Shown here piece after piece: positions 19,811-27,682 of a stretch of DNA of 45,217 bases (positions are counted from its first letter, which is position 1; each line of letters opens with the position of its first letter). The position numbers and the translations under genes are program-made. Source of the DNA: Tindallia sp. (GTDB lineage: Bacteria > Bacillota > Clostridia > Peptostreptococcales > Tindalliaceae); contig SLLE01000026.1 in NCBI GenBank assembly GCA_007134225.1, forward strand, positions 1 to 45,217, in the 5' to 3' direction. A model generated the notes under the pieces. It did no database searches and was not told where the DNA came from. It was given only the letters and a program-made list of their open reading frames with translations.

Positions 19811-19861
19811 GCCATCCCTCCTTCTTCAGGTTTAAAATCAATTTAGCGTTTCTCCGGTTGC

Positions 19862-19901
19862 CTTATAGCATTTTGATAGTGATAAACCCATCAAAATTGA
19901 T
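19862..19901 (-). promoter_or_regulatory. Possible pgk promoter and operator-like dyad
   Basis: The minus strand has TGCTATAAG, an extended -10 (TATAAG at 19862-19867), about 50 nt before pgk, but no good -35 (TGGGTT at 17 nt). A perfect 12-nt palindrome ATCAAAATTGAT (19890-19901) lies just upstream and could bind a regulator. The rest of the 260-nt rpoN-pgk gap holds only the rpoN terminator. Confidence 0.4.
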
Positions 19902-19998
19902 ACCCAAAGTTTGGTTTTTTATGAACAATATTTTATTTCCAATGGAAATAGAATCCAATATCACTGCACTTCTGTTTTGCGTTATGATATCTACAAAA

Positions 19999-20030
19999 AA
20001 GAACAGATGCACATTCTGTACCCTGTTCTT
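19999..20030 (-). terminator. Intrinsic terminator after rpoN
   Basis: Stem AAGAACAG / CTGTTCTT with a 16-nt loop that can pair internally, followed on the minus strand by a run of T. It lies 41 nt after the rpoN stop codon, so the pgk operon needs its own promoter. Confidence 0.85.
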
Positions 20031-20070
20031 AGCATAAGCTAAAAGATGCTTTCTCTTCAACTCGGAAGGT

Positions 20071-21447
20071 TTAGTAGCGTTTTCTTTTGGATGATGAAGG
20101 AATTTTCATGTCCTCCCGATATTTAGCTACGGTCCGTCTGGAAATTTTGATGCCTTTTGCTGCCAACTCCGTGGTAATTCGATCATCACTCATTGGTTTT
20201 TTAGGGTTTTCATCATCTAAAATTTCACGAATATAATTTTTAATGCTTTCTGACGCCAGCCCGTCGCCGGTATCATCAGAGACACCGCTGGAGAAAAAAT
20301 ATTTCAGCTCAAAGGTGCCGGCCGGAGTTTCCACATACTTTCCATTGGTAGCACGGCTAACAGTGGATTCATGAACATCAATTTCATCGGCAATTTCTTT
20401 CAGCGTCATTGGTTTCAAATGCTTTTTTCCATATTCGAAGAAACAGCGCTGTTTTTCCACTACCTGTTCCACCACTTTATAGATTGTCTGCATCCGTTGT
20501 TCGATGCTCTTAATAAGCCACATGGCATTGTTAAATTTATCATTCAAAAACTTAACGGCTTCATCGTTTTCATCTCCGCTGGAGAGCATTTTTTTATAGT
20601 CTTTACGGATGGTTAATCGAGGAGTGTTTCGTTCATTCGGTAGAATGTAATAATCATTGCCAATTTTCTTCACAACCACATCCGGCACTACATAACGATT
20701 GTCAATACTGGCATATTTCCTTCCCGGTTTCGGTTCAAGGGTTTTTAAAAAATCACAAATATCCTGCACCTGTTCTGTTGAAATATTTAAATTCCTGGCG
20801 ATAGCAGGATATTTATTGCTGGCAATTTCATCCAGGTAAGATTCAATAATGGCATAAACGTTTTCATTTTCAACTCCCAGGTGACGGCATTGAATCACCA
20901 GACATTCACTCAAGTCACGTGCAGCGACACCATGTGGATCAAAGGTTTGGATAATACCCAAAACACTCTCCACCGCACTGATTTCCTGGTGAAGGTGTTC
21001 TGCAATTTCATTGACAGGAACCCGTAAATACCCGTTATCGTCCAGGCTGTCAATAATGTATTCACCGATTTCATGAAATTCCGCTTCCAGGTAAGTCAGA
21101 TTAAACTGAAATAATAAATGATCCTGCAGGGTAGGGTTTTGAAAAATAATATTCTCATAGTTGAAATCATTGTCACTGTTATGATGAAAAGCTTCTTTGC
21201 AGTATTCGTAGTTATCAAAGTCTTCCGCATACTCTTTCCAGTCAACCTTCTGTTCTTCCACCGGTTCCTCTTTGACTTTTTTATCTTCTTCACTGATTTC
21301 AATCATAGGATTGTTTTCAATTTGCTGTTCAATGTACTCTTCAAGCTCCAACGAGGTGAATTGCAATATCTTAATGGCTTGGCGGAGCTGGGGCGTCATA
21401 ACCAATTTTTGGGTTTGTTCCAAGTTAAGATTAAAGCCCATTTCCAT
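20071..21447 (-). CDS. rpoN: RNA polymerase sigma-54 factor
   Basis: Alternative sigma factor that recognises -24/-12 promoters and needs AAA+ activators. Region I is Gln/Leu-rich (LNLEQTQKLVMTPQLRQAIK), followed by the acidic region II, the core-binding domain, a helix-turn-helix (TLKEIADEIDVHESTVSRA) and the RpoN box near the C-terminus, here SRRTVAKYRE. The end is basic (SSSKRKRY). ATG at 21447 is 8 nt from AGGAGG and is preferred to the ATG two codons earlier. An extended -10 promoter lies 60 nt upstream. No sigma-54 activator gene is in the window, so its targets cannot be named; amino-acid fermentation genes are a reasonable guess for this type of organism. Confidence 0.96.
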   Translation of the reverse strand: MEMGFNLNLEQTQKLVMTPQLRQAIKILQFTSLELEEYIEQQIENNPMIEISEEDKKVKEEPVEEQKVDWKEYAEDFDNYEYCKEAFHHNSDNDFNYENIIFQNPTLQDHLLFQFNLTYLEAEFHEIGEYIIDSLDDNGYLRVPVNEIAEHLHQEISAVESVLGIIQTFDPHGVAARDLSECLVIQCRHLGVENENVYAIIESYLDEIASNKYPAIARNLNISTEQVQDICDFLKTLEPKPGRKYASIDNRYVVPDVVVKKIGNDYYILPNERNTPRLTIRKDYKKMLSSGDENDEAVKFLNDKFNNAMWLIKSIEQRMQTIYKVVEQVVEKQRCFFEYGKKHLKPMTLKEIADEIDVHESTVSRATNGKYVETPAGTFELKYFFSSGVSDDTGDGLASESIKNYIREILDDENPKKPMSDDRITTELAAKGIKISRRTVAKYREDMKIPSSSKRKRY

Positions 21448-21506
21448 ATTCATCGCCTCCTGATTGAACCATACGAGCTAATTTCTGCTGTTATTCTATC
21501 AGGGAT

Positions 21507-21535
21507 ATTATACCATTATTTAATACAATCTTAAA
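21507..21535 (-). promoter_or_regulatory. Sigma-A promoter of rpoN (extended -10)
   Basis: On the minus strand: TGGTATAAT, an extended consensus -10 (TATAAT at 21507-21512), with a poor -35 TTTAAG (21530-21535) at 17 nt. Located about 60 nt before the rpoN start. Confidence 0.65.
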
Positions 21536-21561
21536 GAGAAAAACAAAACCTATCGCTTATT

Positions 21562-21577
21562 TGGCATATTTTTTGCA
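21562..21577 (+). promoter_or_regulatory. Sigma-54-like -24/-12 element, antisense to grdD
   Basis: The plus strand reads TTGGCATATTTTTTGCA. GG at 21563-21564 and GC at 21575-21576 are exactly 12 nt apart as in the TGGCACG-N4-TTGCA consensus; only two consensus bases differ. Transcription would begin near 21588 and run rightwards, antisense into the 3' end of grdD. It stands between the divergent-looking but co-oriented minus-strand genes rpoN and grdD. A chance match is possible in this AT-rich gap. Confidence 0.4.
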
Positions 21578-21590
21578 TGATAAGAATGTG

Positions 21591-22775
21591 TTAACATTCT
21601 TTTTCTTCATAAACCAAATAACCGGATTGCTTTAATTTTTCAATTCCTAATTCCAAGTTATGTTCGCTTACCAAAAGCACCGGCCCTGTGCAACCCATAC
21701 CGCTTTCGGCATAAATTCCGTTTTTCCATAAGGTCTGCATAGCATATTCCACGTCCATGATGTCGATTCCAGTAATGCCGTGTGTTACTGGTTCCCCCAG
21801 TGGCGTTATCACTGATGCTTCTTTTTTACCGTCATTCTTCTCCATATGCATTTGATCCAGAATCTCTGTTAATCCAGCACTTCTCGCACTTTGAAATTCT
21901 CTCTTCGCGACCGAAATCAGATCTCCCCGCACCAGCTGTGCCGCAAACCGGATCGCATTTTCCACCACTTGTTCTCCGGAGGCTCTTGAAATGACCATGG
22001 CAATACGTTCATAAAACTCTCCAATGCCTGGTCCATATCCGGCCCCAATGGTTTCTACGTTTCCACCGCTCATAAAGGAGGCACACATTTTCATTGTAAT
22101 GTTGCCGGTAAGTGAATCCTGAACCAACACGTCCGGAGTACCGGCAATAATATCATTTCCTCTCATGATGCAACCGGAATCTGGTCTCATGGATTTCGCA
22201 AAACAGATAGAATACCCTCGGTCATTTATTTGCATCAACGCTTTTTCCACCTGTCTGGCACTTTCCACATTCAAAATTCCAACCTTTGGCTTTTCGTTCC
22301 CCATGGCTTTCGCAACGATAATTCCATACAAAGCGTTAAGCGTCATAGCAGGTCCTCGATTAATGGCAGAGGTACCTGATGTCGTCGCCAGATACATCTG
22401 TTTTCCCTTTCCCATCGTGGTCATTTTGCCAACAGAAGCAACACCTATAGGATATGCATAGTGGGTAGTGATGCACGCATCAATGATTCCATGATCCAGC
22501 ATGGTCTCCATTTTTTTATGAGCCTGCTCCTCACTGGGTGCTTCAAACTGAAGCAATCCGGTATTTTGTTTTGGACCAATCAGTACCACCTCAAAATCAC
22601 AGCTTTGAGCCGTCGAATTTTCAGCAGCTCTAACCCAGTGTTCAATACCAGTTTCACAGCCATGTGTTGTTAGTCCAATTTTAATTTTCCCGGATTTTTT
22701 ACCCGTCTCCAGCATTTCTGCCATCTCTTCAAAGAGATGGCCCATTATGTTGCGAGCATATTTTTGATTGGCCAT
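21591..22775 (-). CDS. grdD: Glycine reductase complex component C, alpha subunit GrdD
   Basis: PlsX-like subunit of protein C, which receives a carboxymethyl/acetyl group from selenoprotein A and releases acetyl phosphate. 394 aa. The C-terminal segment SGMGCTGPVLL carries Cys362, corresponding to the active-site thiol reported near position 359 in Eubacterium acidaminophilum GrdD. Other family stretches are GLTTHGCETGIEHWVRAAE and SGTSAINRGPAMTLNALYG. It follows grdC by 11 nt. An 8-bp hairpin AAGAATGT / ACATTCTT spans the stop codon. Selenoproteins GrdA and GrdB, and GrdE, are not in the window and must be encoded elsewhere if the pathway is complete. Confidence 0.95.
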   Translation of the reverse strand: MANQKYARNIMGHLFEEMAEMLETGKKSGKIKIGLTTHGCETGIEHWVRAAENSTAQSCDFEVVLIGPKQNTGLLQFEAPSEEQAHKKMETMLDHGIIDACITTHYAYPIGVASVGKMTTMGKGKQMYLATTSGTSAINRGPAMTLNALYGIIVAKAMGNEKPKVGILNVESARQVEKALMQINDRGYSICFAKSMRPDSGCIMRGNDIIAGTPDVLVQDSLTGNITMKMCASFMSGGNVETIGAGYGPGIGEFYERIAMVISRASGEQVVENAIRFAAQLVRGDLISVAKREFQSARSAGLTEILDQMHMEKNDGKKEASVITPLGEPVTHGITGIDIMDVEYAMQTLWKNGIYAESGMGCTGPVLLVSEHNLELGIEKLKQSGYLVYEEKEC

Positions 22776-22786
22776 TGATTTACACC

Positions 22787-24346
22787 TCAGTATTCATTCG
22801 TCTCTTCTTCCAATAATTCTTCAGCAATCTTTTTCATCATCATCGCCATCATTTTTCGGATTTCCTCTTCTGACACTTTCTGATCACGATGGTCTTCCAC
22901 TTCGCCTTTGTTTTTTTCCAGTATAAAAGAAACTCCGTCAAACTGATTCGTAAGCCTGGCCAGAAAAAGACTTCCTTTTCCTACAATCATAGCCCTAACG
23001 ATTTCACCATTTAAAATGGCTTTGTGAGCGTGTCCGATATATGGAATTCCGGAAGGTATATGGCCTTGCGTGGGTGCCCACCCTGGAAATCCATATTTTT
23101 CACCAAAGGTGGCCACTTCCTTCTGATTCAGTTCTTCTCTTTTAACCCCCAGGGCTGCAATCATTTTATAATTAGCCTCCGGCACGTCGCCTGCTCCTGC
23201 CGGCCGGGTAATATCCGGATTCTGCATTTCCACGGAATAGCGGTCAATGTCTTTCAGCTTAAGGCCACCTTTATCCAAGGGTGCTGTGATTAAAGAAGTG
23301 ATAACCGCTTGTGGGGATGAGCCGGTTGATACGGTATGTTTTCCCGTAAGATCTGTACGAATGATGGGATTCACACCATCATTTTCACCGATTAAAACAG
23401 CAAATCCAGCCACCATATCCTCCAAAACCGGCACGCCGCGGCGAATATGTTCTTTGGCATTCATTGCCAGCTTTGCGGAAGTTCCGCCGGCCACAACCAA
23501 CACATTGCGATGAATACCGGCCTGCACAAGTGCCGATGCTTCCAAAATGGCATGTACCGGTGCGGCGCAGAATGCCCGTGTGTCAGACCCGGAAGCGTTA
23601 ATAGCTCCTATGCCTTCCGCAATTGCTTTTGCAAAATTACCGCCACCCCGTTGATTCATATCACCGGCTGCGCTTTCAGAGCATTCAATGACATAATCGA
23701 TTTCCGCCACATCAATTTGATTGCGATCCAGCAGGTTCCATGCCGTTAACATGCCGGAGGCTTTCGTTACCATGTTTTCAAATAACACTTCGGCGGTCAG
23801 ATTAGGGTCAAATTCATGACCACGTTTTACACATCCTATTATTTGATCATTAAAAATCAAAGGCATGGCTTTCATGTTTTTAATGTGGTATTCAATGTTT
23901 TCCTCCGCTTCGCCTTCCTTTAAGCGACGAAGTTTTGTTTCGTTAAAAAGTGGATGTTGCATCAATTTCTTCCTGATCTTTGTCACAAATTCTTTTTCCA
24001 ATCGAATTAAATCAAAAACATCCGCCATTTTCAGAACGCCGATAAACTCATCCTGGCTCATAATTTCTCCATAAGCACCAAAGCGGTCGGCATTATCTGC
24101 CGGTTTGTCATACCAGGGTAACTCGTAATGCCGTAAATCTTCCGGAGGCATTTCTCCAATGTAAACCTGATGAGGCATATATTCAACTACTTCTTGAAAA
24201 CTCCTTAATGATTTTGGCAATTCATTTAAAAATGCCGACTTTGTATCCAATCTTTTTTCCAGGGTAGCAAACACACTGTTATGCCTCACAAAATCCGGCA
24301 CATGGACCAGCGTATATCCTTCACCACGGATGACTGCATATCTCAC
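22787..24346 (-). CDS. grdC: Glycine reductase complex component C, beta subunit GrdC
   Basis: Thiolase/FabH-like subunit of protein C of glycine reductase, 519 aa from GTG at 24344-24346, which stands six bases after GGGAGGT. The N-terminus RYAVIRGEGYTLVHVPDFV matches the family. Cys260 in SDTRAFCAAPVHA resembles the acyl-binding cysteine of ketoacyl synthases and is followed by NVLVVAGGTSAKLAMNAKEH. The C-terminal ~40 residues are charged (EDHRDQKVSEEE... region). It starts 4 nt after the degV stop and precedes grdD, so translation is probably coupled. Finding trmL and degV upstream, rather than trxA/grdE/grdA/grdB, is unusual. Confidence 0.95.
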   Translation of the reverse strand: MRYAVIRGEGYTLVHVPDFVRHNSVFATLEKRLDTKSAFLNELPKSLRSFQEVVEYMPHQVYIGEMPPEDLRHYELPWYDKPADNADRFGAYGEIMSQDEFIGVLKMADVFDLIRLEKEFVTKIRKKLMQHPLFNETKLRRLKEGEAEENIEYHIKNMKAMPLIFNDQIIGCVKRGHEFDPNLTAEVLFENMVTKASGMLTAWNLLDRNQIDVAEIDYVIECSESAAGDMNQRGGGNFAKAIAEGIGAINASGSDTRAFCAAPVHAILEASALVQAGIHRNVLVVAGGTSAKLAMNAKEHIRRGVPVLEDMVAGFAVLIGENDGVNPIIRTDLTGKHTVSTGSSPQAVITSLITAPLDKGGLKLKDIDRYSVEMQNPDITRPAGAGDVPEANYKMIAALGVKREELNQKEVATFGEKYGFPGWAPTQGHIPSGIPYIGHAHKAILNGEIVRAMIVGKGSLFLARLTNQFDGVSFILEKNKGEVEDHRDQKVSEEEIRKMMAMMMKKIAEELLEEETNEY

Positions 24347-24350
24347 GTGA

Positions 24351-25247
24351 TTACCTCCCACTTTGATTTATCTTCAGATCGCCTTCATAAACAGGATTCT
24401 TAGCTTCAGTCGAATAAAACATTGCCAGCGTTCCCGGGCCGGTATGTGTCCCAATGGTGCATCCGATTTCCGATATCAGGATTTCAGCTGGCTTTAGTTC
24501 TTTTTTGACTTTCGAATACAGTTCCTCTGCTCTCTCAGGTGCATCTGCATGAGAAATACCAACGGTTTTATCAGAAAAGTTTCCGCTTCGGAACACTGCC
24601 AGTTCCAGCATTTTATCCATGACTCTTTTTGAGCCGCGCACTTTATCCAATGGATCGACCAAACCATCCTTCAGGGTTAATATTGGTTTAATATTCAAAA
24701 GATTCGCCACTAATGCCTTTCCAGGATTGATGCGTCCTCCTTTTTGAAGAAACTCCACCGTATCCACCGTAAAAAGATGGTCAACCCTGGGTGCTGATTT
24801 TTCAAGGGCTTTTACAATAGTTTGGCGTTCGTGCCCTTGTTCTGCCATCCTCACTGCTTTCAATACCGACAAACCAGCACCAAAGGACAGGCTCATGGTA
24901 TCAATCACACTGATTCGCTCCGCATCCACGTCATTGCAGGCAATAACTGCCGACTGATGAGTACCGCTTGCCTTAGACGAAGCGGTAATGCATATGATTT
25001 CATAATCTTCCTTAATGTATTTTTGAAATGCATTAGCGAAGTCGCCAGGAGAAATCTGGGAAGTGCGCGGTAAAACTTCACTGCGCTTTAATTTTTCATA
25101 AAAAGCTCTGTTTGATAAATCGATACCATCCCGATATTCCTGATCTCCAAAAATAATCGTTAATGGTAATACTTCGATCCCATACTGATTAATTTGTTTC
25201 TGAGGCAAATCCGTCATGCTATCGGTTACAATTTTGATCTTTCTCAT
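24351..25247 (-). CDS. DegV family fatty-acid-binding protein (copy 1)
   Basis: 298-aa DegV/FakB-type protein: binds a fatty acid in a pocket between two domains and, in studied cases, presents it to the kinase FakA. Typical features are KIVTDSMTDLPQ at the N-terminus, RTSQISPGDF, ITASSKASGTHQSA, DTVEFLQKGGRI and the C-terminal GCTIGTHTGPGTLAMFY. GGAGGT precedes the ATG at 25247. It lies between trmL (15-nt gap) and grdC (4-nt gap). The last codons share a 21-nt exact match with sequence beside the structured repeat at 25849-25869. No FakA gene is present in the window. Confidence 0.92.
   Translation of the reverse strand: MRKIKIVTDSMTDLPQKQINQYGIEVLPLTIIFGDQEYRDGIDLSNRAFYEKLKRSEVLPRTSQISPGDFANAFQKYIKEDYEIICITASSKASGTHQSAVIACNDVDAERISVIDTMSLSFGAGLSVLKAVRMAEQGHERQTIVKALEKSAPRVDHLFTVDTVEFLQKGGRINPGKALVANLLNIKPILTLKDGLVDPLDKVRGSKRVMDKMLELAVFRSGNFSDKTVGISHADAPERAEELYSKVKKELKPAEILISEIGCTIGTHTGPGTLAMFYSTEAKNPVYEGDLKINQSGR
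24389..24409. repeat. 21-nt exact match to 25849-25869 (inside degV)
   Basis: The 3' part of degV contains 21 bases identical, in the same orientation, to the outer edge of the structured repeat at 25860. Ten of them belong to the repeat end (CTTAGCTTCAG side) and eleven to its flank. By chance such a match within 45 kb is very unlikely. Confidence 0.8.
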
Positions 25248-25262
25248 CTATCATACCTCCTT

Positions 25263-25733
25263 TTAACGCATTCCTGAAAAATTCCATTGTCTAAGCACTT
25301 CATAAGCCATAACCGCAACCGCATTGGAAAGATTAAGTGATCTGGCATCCTGATGCCTGATCATGGGCACTTTTGTAAGGTGATCGGAAAAACGGTTTAA
25401 AATATCCTTTGGTAATCCGGCGGTCTCTTTTCCAAAAAGAAGAAAGGTTGGATCCGTATAAACATAATCACTGTAAAGCGCATCACCTTTCGTGGTCGCA
25501 CAGTAGAGATTGGTGGGCTCATGTACCGTTAAAAATTCTGCAAAACTTTCGTATACCGTTAAATCTAATAAATGCCAGTAATCCAGCCCAGCACGTTTCA
25601 CCTGCCGGCTTTCCAGAGAAAACCCCATTGGCTTAATGATATGGAGCCTGGCTCCGCTTAGAACGCACGTCCTTGCAATACTGCCAGTGTTTTGTGGAAT
25701 TTCCGGTTCATGTAATACAATGTTGAGCGCCAT
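25263..25733 (-). CDS. trmL: tRNA (cytidine/uridine-34-2'-O)-methyltransferase TrmL
   Basis: SPOUT-class methyltransferase that modifies the wobble ribose of tRNA-Leu isoacceptors. 156 aa, the compact length of the TrmL group, with NIVLHEPEIPQNTGSIARTC at the N-terminus, LFGKETAGLP forming part of the knotted SAM site and IPMIRHQDARSLNLSNAVAV (written here as MIRHQDARSLNLSNAVAV) near the C-terminus. GGAGGC precedes the ATG. It is the first gene behind a strong promoter; degV, grdC and grdD follow with short gaps, so they may be expressed together. Confidence 0.94.
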   Translation of the reverse strand: MALNIVLHEPEIPQNTGSIARTCVLSGARLHIIKPMGFSLESRQVKRAGLDYWHLLDLTVYESFAEFLTVHEPTNLYCATTKGDALYSDYVYTDPTFLLFGKETAGLPKDILNRFSDHLTKVPMIRHQDARSLNLSNAVAVMAYEVLRQWNFSGMR

Positions 25734-25772
25734 ATATGCCTCCTGAAATTATTATTGTCGATGATTACACAA

Positions 25773-25800
25773 ATTATACCATATTTCATTAAACCTGCAA
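25773..25800 (-). promoter_or_regulatory. Sigma-A promoter of trmL-degV-grdC-grdD
   Basis: On the minus strand: -35 TTGCAG (25795-25800), 16-nt spacer, and extended -10 TGGTATAAT (TATAAT at 25773-25778), about 40 nt before trmL. No other clear promoter is seen before grdC. Confidence 0.75.
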
Positions 25801-25859
25801 TCTGGCTTTCTTTGTGAAATTTTCCAATTTTGGGGTATTGGTATGGACAAACAGGATTC

Positions 25860-25985
25860 TTAGCTTCAGGTTGATTTTTAACTCCATCTGAAGGTTAGAA
25901 ACCGTTATCCAGGGACGTAGCACCGCTTATCTCCCTCTTGTAACTTAGAAGAGGGAGTCTTAGCAGTGGTAGTCATCGGATAAAT
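25860..25985 (-). repeat. Structured ~125-nt repeat, copy A (inverted relative to copy B)
   Basis: Non-coding element with about 90% identity to the reverse complement of 45096-45217. Read on the minus strand, it begins ATTTATCCGATGACTACCA and ends CCTGAAGCTAA. Nested stems are TTATCC/GGATAA (outer), CACTGCT/AGCGGTG (middle, with a U-G pair where copy B has C-G) and CTCCCTCTT/AAGAGGGAG (inner), followed by an imperfect terminal hairpin bounded by CTTCAG/CTGAAG. Compared with copy B it carries a 5-nt insertion in the inner loop and has lost pairs in the terminal hairpin. It looks like a non-autonomous mobile element or an IS200/IS605-type transposon end, but no transposase is present. Confidence 0.8.
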
Positions 25986-26006
25986 CTTTCATGGGAGTTG
26001 TTTAGA

Positions 26007-26744
26007 ATGAAACCAATGACCAGTTCCATTACACATTTCTACCATAGCGGGTTTGCTGTAGAGACGGTTGATCACTTTCTGGTATTTGACTATGTATTTC
26101 CACCGGACGAAAATAATCAGGTTTTGATGAAAAAATGGATCACTCCGGAAATGTTAAAAGAAAAAAGAAATATTTATGTTTTTGTGAGCCATCACCACAG
26201 CGATCATTTTATGCCGGAAATCATGAACTGGTCTCATCAATTCCCGGGAATTCACTATGTCTTCAGCGACGATGTGCCAGTGGATCATCAGCAGAACATC
26301 CACTTTTTAAAACCGGGAGATCACCTGAAAATTAATGAAGTGACTATAAAAACCTATGATTCCACGGACGAAGGGGTTTCTTTCCTGGTACAGGTCGATC
26401 AGTTATCCTTTTTTCATTCAGGAGATTTGAATTGGTGGCACTGGAAAGACTTTTCACCAGAGAAACAAAAACAGGAAGAAAAAGAATTTAAGGATGAAGT
26501 TGAATTGATAAGTAACCAAACGATAGATGTGGCTTTTGTTCCTGTGGATCCCAGGTTAGGGGATGCCTACTATCTGGCGGGACAATACTTTTTCGAAAAA
26601 GTAAAACCTGATTTCCTTATTCCCATGCACTTTCGGGACAATTTTGACATAACACACGCCTTTTCCACAAAAATGAACGTTCCAGAGAAGTCTATCGCCA
26701 CCCTTCATAAACGAGGGGAAAAGCTGTTTTATAGTAAATCCTAA
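26007..26744 (+). CDS. Metallo-beta-lactamase-fold hydrolase (UlaG/YtkL-like)
   Basis: 245-aa cytoplasmic hydrolase of the metallo-beta-lactamase superfamily. The main metal motif is VFVSHHHSDHF at about residues 65-75 (H-x-H-x-D-H), followed by FFHSGDLNWW and the late His in LIPMHFRDN. The protein starts with ITHFYHSGFAVET, as in UlaG-like members that handle small phosphorylated or lactone compounds, but the substrate is not readable. ATG at 26007 has GGGAG nine bases upstream; an in-frame TTG three codons earlier is too near that site. It starts 21 nt after repeat copy A and ends 89 nt before the second degV gene. Confidence 0.85.
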   Translation: MKPMTSSITHFYHSGFAVETVDHFLVFDYVFPPDENNQVLMKKWITPEMLKEKRNIYVFVSHHHSDHFMPEIMNWSHQFPGIHYVFSDDVPVDHQQNIHFLKPGDHLKINEVTIKTYDSTDEGVSFLVQVDQLSFFHSGDLNWWHWKDFSPEKQKQEEKEFKDEVELISNQTIDVAFVPVDPRLGDAYYLAGQYFFEKVKPDFLIPMHFRDNFDITHAFSTKMNVPEKSIATLHKRGEKLFYSKS

Positions 26745-26785
26745 GGACCATCAAACCCGTGCTGGAATCTTAAGGAGGTTTTCGT

Positions 26786-26791
26786 TATAAT
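26786..26791 (+). promoter_or_regulatory. Possible -10 of the second degV gene
   Basis: TATAAT on the plus strand 43 nt before the gene; at 17 nt upstream stands TGGAAT, a weak -35. The 89-nt gap after the hydrolase gene has no clear terminator. Confidence 0.4.
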
Positions 26792-26833
26792 ATAACAGAC
26801 GTATGTGATTATATTAAGGGGAGGGACAAAATA

Positions 26834-27682
26834 ATGAACAGCATACGAATTATGACAGACAGCACAAGTGACTTGCCTGAAAGTGAATTGTTACAACGTG
26901 ATATTAACGTTGTTCCTTTATATGTTCATTTTGACCAGGAAGTATTTCGAGATAGTATAGACATAGATCCGAAGATGCTTTATGAAAAGGTTCAGCAAAC
27001 AGATGTTTACCCAAAAACATCCAGTCCTTCTCCCAAGGATTTCATCGATTATTTTAAACCGGTTATCGATTCGGGTCAGAATATTCTCTATATCGGTCTT
27101 TCTTCTCAACTATCATCTACCATTCAGAATGCTAGAATTGCCGCTTCAGAGTTTCCGGATCACAGGATTGAAGTCATTGATTCTCTGAATTTATCTGCCG
27201 GGATCGGGATGTTGGTTTTGGAGGCTTCCGATCTTGCCATTCAGGGAAAAAGTTTGGAAGAAATCACCGAAACCATCCATGCAATGGTACCGAAAGTTAA
27301 AACCTACTTTGCCTTAGATACACTACAATACCTGCATAAAGGTGGTCGTTGTACATCGCTTGAGAACATTGTCGGAAACATGCTTCGTATTCGTCCCATC
27401 CTTAATGTGGCGAATGGAAAAATTATCTTACAGAAAAAAGTGAGGGGCAAACGGGAGAAATTGGTGGAAGAGATGATGAACTTAACAGAAAAGGAACTTA
27501 AACCCATTGATACCAATCGGGTGATCGTTAATCACTCCTTTTGTCCGGAAATCGCAGAACGTCTTCGGGAGCATTTGAAAAAAACCCTTGAACCAAAGGA
27601 AGTAATGATGACAGAGGCCGGTTGTGTTGTCTCCTGTCACTGCGGTCCCAACACCTTCAGCATCGTTTATCGCACAAAATAG
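26834..27682 (+). CDS. DegV family fatty-acid-binding protein (copy 2)
   Basis: 282-aa DegV/FakB-type lipid-binding protein with RIMTDSTSDLPESE, KTSSPSPKDF, IGLSSQLSSTIQNA, DTLQYLHKGGRC and C-terminal GCVVSCHCGPNTFSIVY. It has the same architecture as the degV gene at 24351-25247, but clear sequence divergence, so the two may bind different acyl chains. GGGGAGGG precedes the ATG. Its last 26 nt overlap the end of cobD on the other strand, and its probable terminator lies inside cobD. Confidence 0.92.
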   Translation: MNSIRIMTDSTSDLPESELLQRDINVVPLYVHFDQEVFRDSIDIDPKMLYEKVQQTDVYPKTSSPSPKDFIDYFKPVIDSGQNILYIGLSSQLSSTIQNARIAASEFPDHRIEVIDSLNLSAGIGMLVLEASDLAIQGKSLEEITETIHAMVPKVKTYFALDTLQYLHKGGRCTSLENIVGNMLRIRPILNVANGKIILQKKVRGKREKLVEEMMNLTEKELKPIDTNRVIVNHSFCPEIAERLREHLKKTLEPKEVMMTEAGCVVSCHCGPNTFSIVYRTK

